Assembly: GCA_027001105.1 (NCBI GenBank)
Contig: JALTMZ010000166.1
Span: forward strand, 1-10,502
DNA from: Thermococcus sp.
GTDB taxonomy: Archaea; Methanobacteriota_B; Thermococci; Thermococcales; Thermococcaceae
Reading direction: 5' to 3'
Length of the DNA: 10,502 nt
In this document: piece by piece, positions 8,175 through 10,502 of the stretch
Position numbering within the stretch: the stretch's first letter is position 1
Layout of the letters: each line of letters starts with the position of its first letter
The notes under the pieces: model-generated
What the model saw: the letters and a program-made list of their open reading frames with translations, nothing else
The model's database searches: none
What the model was told of the DNA's origin: nothing
Program-made: the position numbers and the translations under genes

Positions 8175-8328
8175 AGGAGAATAAGGAACACAAATCAAAA
8201 CCACTCTGTGGATTTGAACTAAGCCCACAACATTCCACAAACAGATAGAAGACGTACAAAACCAATCTCCAAGAAAATAAGTGATTTTTAACAATTAGAT
8301 CAAAATTTCTCAAAGTTTGAGAGACTAT

Positions 8329-8382
8329 GTTTCCTACGCCCTTCCTTTTTTCTTAGCTTACTGGGGGACTAACGTCCCTCAT
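8329..8382 (+). repeat. Left arm of a ~55-bp diverged inverted repeat
   Basis: This stretch reads like the reverse complement of 8640-8694. Shared blocks in order are GTTTCC, CTTCC, a pyrimidine run, TACTGGGGGA and a terminal TCCC/TCAT. By eye about three quarters of positions agree with two or three gaps. Within it, the hairpin at 8363-8380 (GGGAC, loop TAAC, GTCCC, extended by a G-T and a G-C pair) sits where the right arm has its own hairpin with a different stem sequence, so the fold is kept while the bases differ. The two arms bracket the small ORF at 8429-8629. Confidence 0.65.
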
Positions 8383-8428
8383 CCCCTATCGGAGAGCAGG
8401 GAAGGCTTATTTCTTATGGGAGAGAAGT

Positions 8429-8629
8429 TTGAGAGGATGGTGTGATGTTCTCCAAGCAGAAAAAGGAGAAGCCCTAAAGAAAGCTGAAGAGGAAATAATC
8501 CACAGACTCGATGCCCTCATAGAACAAAACATAGAAAAGAACGCTCTTGAAATTGCCTACTACTCCGCTCTGCTGAGGTTGATTCAGAAAAGAGAACTGG
8601 AAAAAATCGAAAGGATTTTTGGAAATTAG
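8429..8629 (+). CDS. Small helical protein of unknown function (possibly frameshifted at its 5' end)
   Basis: I do not recognise a family. The 66-codon frame opens with TTG at 8429 and ends with TAG at 8629. From about residue 9 the protein is strongly helical and charged (EALKKAEEEIIHRLDALIEQ, IAYYSALLRLIQKRELEKIE), and its codons (AGA/AGG, ATA, GAA/GAG) match neighbouring genes, which supports coding. The beginning (MRGWCDV) looks less natural. An ATG at 8416 in another frame gives MGEKFERMV then TGA at 8443-8445; a +1 step at that stop would give a smooth 70-residue protein continuing DVLQAEKGEAL. So this is either a TTG-started gene, a recent frameshift, or a recoded gene. No transmembrane segment or signal peptide is seen, and no good TATA box precedes it. 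It lies between the inverted-repeat arms. Confidence 0.55.
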   Translation: MRGWCDVLQAEKGEALKKAEEEIIHRLDALIEQNIEKNALEIAYYSALLRLIQKRELEKIERIFGN

Positions 8630-8639
8630 TTTTAAAAAT

Positions 8640-8694
8640 ATGAGGGGAGCTATGCTCCCCCAGTAGTTGAGAGGAAAGGAAGAGTGAGGGAAAC
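8640..8694 (-). repeat. Right arm of the ~55-bp diverged inverted repeat
   Basis: Read on the minus strand this matches 8329-8382. It contains a perfect hairpin at 8644-8660 (GGGGAGC, loop TAT, GCTCCCC), and its outer end enters the hairpin at 8687-8705. It begins 11 nt after the small ORF stop. The hairpin could end transcription of that ORF, but no T-run follows, so a terminator call is not supported. Confidence 0.65.
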
Positions 8695-8705
8695 TACGTT
8701 TCCCT
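8687..8705. repeat. Perfect 8-bp hairpin
   Basis: AGGGAAAC (8687-8694), loop TAC, GTTTCCCT (8698-8705). It shares the C-TAY-G loop closing with the hairpin at 8644-8660. It lies at the outer end of the right inverted-repeat arm; the left arm has a decayed counterpart at about 8318-8334. Function unknown. Confidence 0.7.
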
Positions 8706-8718
8706 AATAGAGAGAGAT

Positions 8719-8747
8719 GGGGATTGAGGGTAAAGGGAGATAAGGGG
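8719..8747 (+). other. G-quadruplex-capable tract upstream of sepF
   Basis: Four runs of three or more G (8719-8722, 8728-8730, 8735-8737, 8744-8747) separated by loops of 5, 4 and 6 nt, which fits the standard G-quadruplex pattern. The last G-run is also the 5' arm of the hairpin at 8742-8758, so the two structures exclude each other. It ends about 30 nt before the sepF TATA box. Formation in the cell is inference. Confidence 0.6.
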
Positions 8748-8758
8748 CAAAGCCCCTT
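8742..8758. repeat. Perfect 7-bp GC-rich hairpin upstream of sepF promoter
   Basis: AAGGGGC (8742-8748), loop AAA, GCCCCTT (8752-8758). It is followed at 8761-8769 by CGCCCTTCC, which also occurs at 8337-8345 in the left inverted-repeat arm. Being upstream of the sepF TATA box, it is outside the expected sepF transcript and may act at DNA level or mark the end of an upstream transcript. Confidence 0.65.
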
Positions 8759-8770
8759 GTCGCCCTTCCA

Positions 8771-8783
8771 CAAGAAATATAAA
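8771..8783 (+). promoter_or_regulatory. TATA/BRE promoter of sepF
   Basis: CAAGAAATATAAA combines an A-rich BRE with a TATA box (ATATAAA, 8777-8783). Transcription would start near 8806, giving a leader of about 27 nt to the ATG at 8833 with the SD GGAGGG in it. This spacing favours the 8833 start over the ATG at 8818. Confidence 0.65.
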
Positions 8784-8832
8784 CACCAATGCACAAAAAT
8801 AATTCAGTCTAAGGTTCATGGAGGGAAAAATA

Positions 8833-9234
8833 ATGGGACTGTTTGACAAAATTATTAAGAAAGAGGAGCCAAAAAGAAAGCCCCTAAAATTTTCAAGGAA
8901 GGAACTTGAAGGGAAAGTAAGGGCAGATATTGATGTTATCCCCCTTGAGGAGGATGAGCTTGCAAAGGAAATTGCAAAACCCGAAATTAGATACATCAAA
9001 AAAATCGTTGTTACCAGTTACACTGATCTGGAAAAGATTTCCGAAGAAATTCAGGAAGGAAATATTGTCATAGTTGACTTAACCCCCCTTGAGTCAAAGC
9101 AGGAGATACTGGAGAAGATTGCAGAGCAGATAAAAGGTATGGTGCATGGGCTTGGTGGAGATCTTGCAAAAGTTTCTAAGTATGAAATCAAGCTCATTGT
9201 AACACCTCCAGACATAAAGATATACAGGGGCTAA
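8833..9234 (+). CDS. sepF: Cell division protein SepF (archaeal)
   Basis: Archaeal SepF, a membrane anchor that tethers FtsZ to the inner face of the cell membrane at the division site. The 133-residue product starts with a short amphipathic membrane-targeting sequence (MGLFDKIIKKEE), then a charged linker, then the SepF fold from about residue 57: KKIVVTSYTDLEKISEEI, the strand NIVIVDLTPL (77-86), a helix EILEKIAEQIKGMVHGLGGD (91-110) and the last strands YEIKLIVTPPDI (118-129). The GMVHGLGGD...LIVTP pattern parallels the glycine-containing core of bacterial SepF. An in-frame ATG at 8818 precedes, but the SD GGAGGG lies between the two and is 7 nt from 8833, and the amphipathic helix then sits at the very N terminus. 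It has its own promoter and appears monocistronic; a pyrimidine-rich stretch follows. Confidence 0.92.
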   Translation: MGLFDKIIKKEEPKRKPLKFSRKELEGKVRADIDVIPLEEDELAKEIAKPEIRYIKKIVVTSYTDLEKISEEIQEGNIVIVDLTPLESKQEILEKIAEQIKGMVHGLGGDLAKVSKYEIKLIVTPPDIKIYRG

Positions 9235-9252
9235 CCTTTCTTTCCTTTCCTC
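9235..9252 (+). terminator. Pyrimidine-rich tract after sepF, possible terminator
   Basis: The stretch CCTTTCTTTCCTTTCCTC follows the sepF stop directly. Archaeal terminators are often T-rich without a hairpin, and this lies just before the next promoter, but its T-runs are only three long, so the call is weak. Confidence 0.35.
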
Positions 9253-9261
9253 AACAATGAA

Positions 9262-9269
9262 TTTATAAA
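9262..9269 (+). promoter_or_regulatory. TATA box of zpr1
   Basis: TTTATAAA with AACAATGAA upstream as a poor-to-moderate BRE. A transcription start about 25 nt downstream falls near 9290, leaving about 10 nt before the ATG at 9301, with the GGTGA SD at 9291-9295 at the very beginning of the message. Confidence 0.6.
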
Positions 9270-9300
9270 CCCCCCTGAAACTCTTCTACTGGTGACTCTC

Positions 9301-9930
9301 ATGAACGAAGAGACAGCCAATATTCAAGAGATCAGACTTGGGAACTGTCCAATCTGTGGGAGCAAAAACAGCCTCAAAGCCATTCAGTATATTCATGATA
9401 TCCCTTACTTCGGCAAGGTCATGGAGTCAACGATCATCTGTGAAAAATGCGGCTACAGAAGTGCAGATGTGATGATATTGGAGGAAAAGGAACCAAAGCT
9501 ATACACAGTAAAGGTTGAAGAGGAAAAAGATCTGTTTACAAGGGTTGTGAGGAGCAAGAGCGGGACAATTGAGCTGGAAGAACTCGGCATAAAGATTGAA
9601 CCCGGCCCAGCGAGTCAGGGATTCGTAAGCAACGTTGAAGGTGTTTTGGAAAGAGTTAGGGAAACACTCTTAATGGCAAGGAACTTCAAAGAACAGGAAA
9701 ACGATAAGGAAGCAATTGACAAAATCGATGAGCTTTTGGAGTATATTGAAGATGTTAAGGAAGGCAGAAAGCCATTAACAGTTAAAATTATGGATCCCTT
9801 CGGAAACAGCGCATTGATAGGTGAAAAAGTCAAGAGCAGACTTTTGACAAAGGAAGAAATTAAAAAGCTCAGCACAGGACCTTATGTGATAATTGAGCCA
9901 GAAGAACTTGAGAATGAGGAGGCTAAATAA
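9301..9930 (+). CDS. ZPR1-type zinc finger protein
   Basis: Archaeal member of the ZPR1 family. Eukaryotic ZPR1 has two such modules and binds translation factor eEF1A, acting in its folding; the single-module archaeal form is poorly characterised. The 209-residue product has a four-cysteine zinc finger, C16-P-I-C19 and C47-E-K-C50-GYR, with the family segment HDIPYFGKVMESTIICEKCG between and around them. The following beta-rich domain includes TRVVRSKSGTIELEELGIKI and EPGPASQGFVSNVEGVLERV, hallmarks of the ZPR1 fold, and then a DPFGNSALIG motif near residue 160. The ATG at 9301 is chosen because GGTGA lies 5 nt upstream; an in-frame GTG at 9292 overlaps that SD. The stop overlaps the tail of the converging ASCH-like gene by 8 nt. 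Confidence 0.9.
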   Translation: MNEETANIQEIRLGNCPICGSKNSLKAIQYIHDIPYFGKVMESTIICEKCGYRSADVMILEEKEPKLYTVKVEEEKDLFTRVVRSKSGTIELEELGIKIEPGPASQGFVSNVEGVLERVRETLLMARNFKEQENDKEAIDKIDELLEYIEDVKEGRKPLTVKIMDPFGNSALIGEKVKSRLLTKEEIKKLSTGPYVIIEPEELENEEAK

Positions 9931-10450
9931 AAACTGTTTCCCTACTCATTAAGTCCTCAAGCAGAGCTCTAACCCAAGGCTGCCTTGTCCTGCTTGAGAG
10001 ATGAATAATGCCCTCCACAAAGACACCGTACTTTTCCTTCATCTCTTCTCTGCTTATAGGCTCCTTGAAGAGGAATGGCTTCTCGATGGTAAAGGCGTAG
10101 CCGTAATTTTTGATATATTCTTTGAGCCACTGCTTGCCTCTCTCTTCCCCGTGAACGAAGGTTAAGCCGCTTGTATCTTTTGTAAGCTCCCAAAGGGTCT
10201 CAAAATCAGCCTTTATGACCTCTCCCACCTCAAAACCACCTGCAATTGTTCCTCTCTTAGTTAGCAGTTGCTCCTCAGTTAAGCCGAGTTTCTCAAGTGT
10301 TCTCTTAAGGGTGAATAAATTCCCTCTCGCTATGTAGAGGAAGACGATATCCCCTTCATTAAAAACTCTCGAACGTCTAATTTCGTGAGACTTCAACCCT
10401 CTGAATATCAGCTCGCCATATACCTGATGGAGTGCAATCACATGCTCCAT
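9923..10450 (-). CDS. ASCH/PUA-like domain protein, function unknown
   Basis: A 175-residue protein that looks like a member of the ASCH (PUA-like) fold, a small beta-barrel family thought to bind RNA or modified nucleotides. The N-terminal pattern is typical: VIALHQVYGELIFRGLKSHEIRRSR (residues 4-28, the conserved ELI..G.K..E.R arrangement), then DIVFLYIARG (34-43) and a strand EVGEVIKADF near residue 77. A C-terminal extension (GVFVEGIIHLSSRTRQPWVR) completes it. No catalytic role can be assigned. The start is the ATG at 10450, with GGTGA 4 nt upstream and a TATA box near 10484. It converges on zpr1 with overlapping 3' ends. The identification rests on motif shape, so the fold is likely but the specific subfamily is not certain. 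Confidence 0.72.
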   Translation of the reverse strand: MEHVIALHQVYGELIFRGLKSHEIRRSRVFNEGDIVFLYIARGNLFTLKRTLEKLGLTEEQLLTKRGTIAGGFEVGEVIKADFETLWELTKDTSGLTFVHGEERGKQWLKEYIKNYGYAFTIEKPFLFKEPISREEMKEKYGVFVEGIIHLSSRTRQPWVRALLEDLMSRETVFI

Positions 10451-10480
10451 GCTCTCACCGAAGAAAGCTTGACTATAGAA

Positions 10481-10487
10481 ATATAAA
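10481..10487 (-). promoter_or_regulatory. TATA box of the ASCH-like gene
   Basis: On the minus strand, CCAAATC precedes TTTATAT (10487-10481). A start about 25 nt downstream falls near 10459, leaving a very short leader before the ATG at 10450 that would still include the GGTGA at 10459-10455. Confidence 0.55.
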
Positions 10488-10502
10488 GATTTGGTTATTC
10501 TC

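Larger units (their letters stand above)
7997..8328. other. AT-rich non-coding gap with palindromes
   Basis: About 330 nt with no convincing gene. It is AT-rich and contains several hairpins listed separately, including 8045-8068 and 8160-8174, plus a bulged stem at 8191-8216 (CAAAT...CCAC TCT GTGG ATTTG). A 34-codon ORF with an SD-like GAGGAG lies at 8118-8222. A short palindrome, TTTGATCAAA, is at 8065-8074, and TCTCAAA-G-TTTGAGA is at 8308-8322. No tRNA, rRNA, transposase remnant or CRISPR repeat was recognised. It separates the leftward operon from rightward genes and may be an eroded mobile or repeat element. Confidence 0.6.

Noticed and set aside
8210..8219. GTTCAAATCC on the minus strand, like a tRNA T-loop
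   Set aside because: Flanking bases do not form a T stem, and no D arm, anticodon arm or acceptor stem could be built around it.
8644..8660. Intrinsic terminator after the small ORF
   Set aside because: The stem is strong but CAGTAG rather than a T-run follows; archaeal terminators depend on T-tracts, so the call is not supported.
8045..8758. Possible CRISPR array because of many short repeats
   Set aside because: The repeats are hairpins of different sequence and irregular spacing, not identical direct repeats with uniform spacers.
8474..8999. Minus-strand ORFs (8474-8794 and 8694-8999) across the small ORF and sepF
   Set aside because: They are F/S/L-rich reverse frames of purine-rich coding and G-rich repeat sequence, with no SD or promoter; the plus-strand genes have better codon use and sepF homology.

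Overview
The window is chromosomal DNA from a hyperthermophilic euryarchaeon of the order Thermococcales, probably a moderate-GC Thermococcus or close relative. Supporting signs are the archaeal-type ribosomal proteins (S4e, L24, S17 with an N-terminal Cys pair), the RNase P protein and eIF1/SUI1 embedded in the ribosomal cluster, AGA/AGG arginine and ATA isoleucine codons, GGTGA Shine-Dalgarno (SD) sites and TATA/BRE promoters. The species cannot be fixed from sequence alone.

Minus strand, 7921 down to 1: one long, tightly packed operon equivalent to the bacterial S10/spc operons. In transcription order it encodes a SPOUT-class RNA methyltransferase, L3, L4, L23, L2, S19, L22, S3, L29, SUI1 (aIF1), RNase P component Rpp29, S17, L14, L24, S4e and the first 47 codons of L5, which runs off the left edge. 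A TATA/BRE promoter sits just upstream of the methyltransferase at about 7978-7996. Genes are 1-11 nt apart or overlap. Fourteen of the 15 complete genes end in TGA, and at ten junctions that TGA abuts or lies inside the next gene's GGTGA/GGTGG SD. The exception, sui1 (TAA), ends deep inside the next gene: sui1 and rnp1 overlap by 115 nt in different frames.

7922-8832: an unusual 0.9-kb gap separating the operon from rightward genes. It holds a run of short perfect hairpins, nearly all closed by a C-G pair over a 3-4 nt loop, and a pair of diverged inverted repeats of about 55 bp (8329-8382 and 8640-8694). These flank a small helical ORF (8429-8629, TTG start, possibly frameshifted from an ATG at 8416). 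A G-quadruplex-capable tract lies at 8719-8747, just upstream of the sepF promoter. This is the least explained part of the window.

8833-10450: sepF (FtsZ membrane anchor for division) and a single-domain ZPR1 zinc-finger protein on the plus strand, each with its own TATA box. Converging on zpr1 with an 8-nt tail overlap is a minus-strand ASCH/PUA-like protein with its own promoter at the right edge. No rRNA, tRNA, CRISPR array, transposase or defence system was seen.
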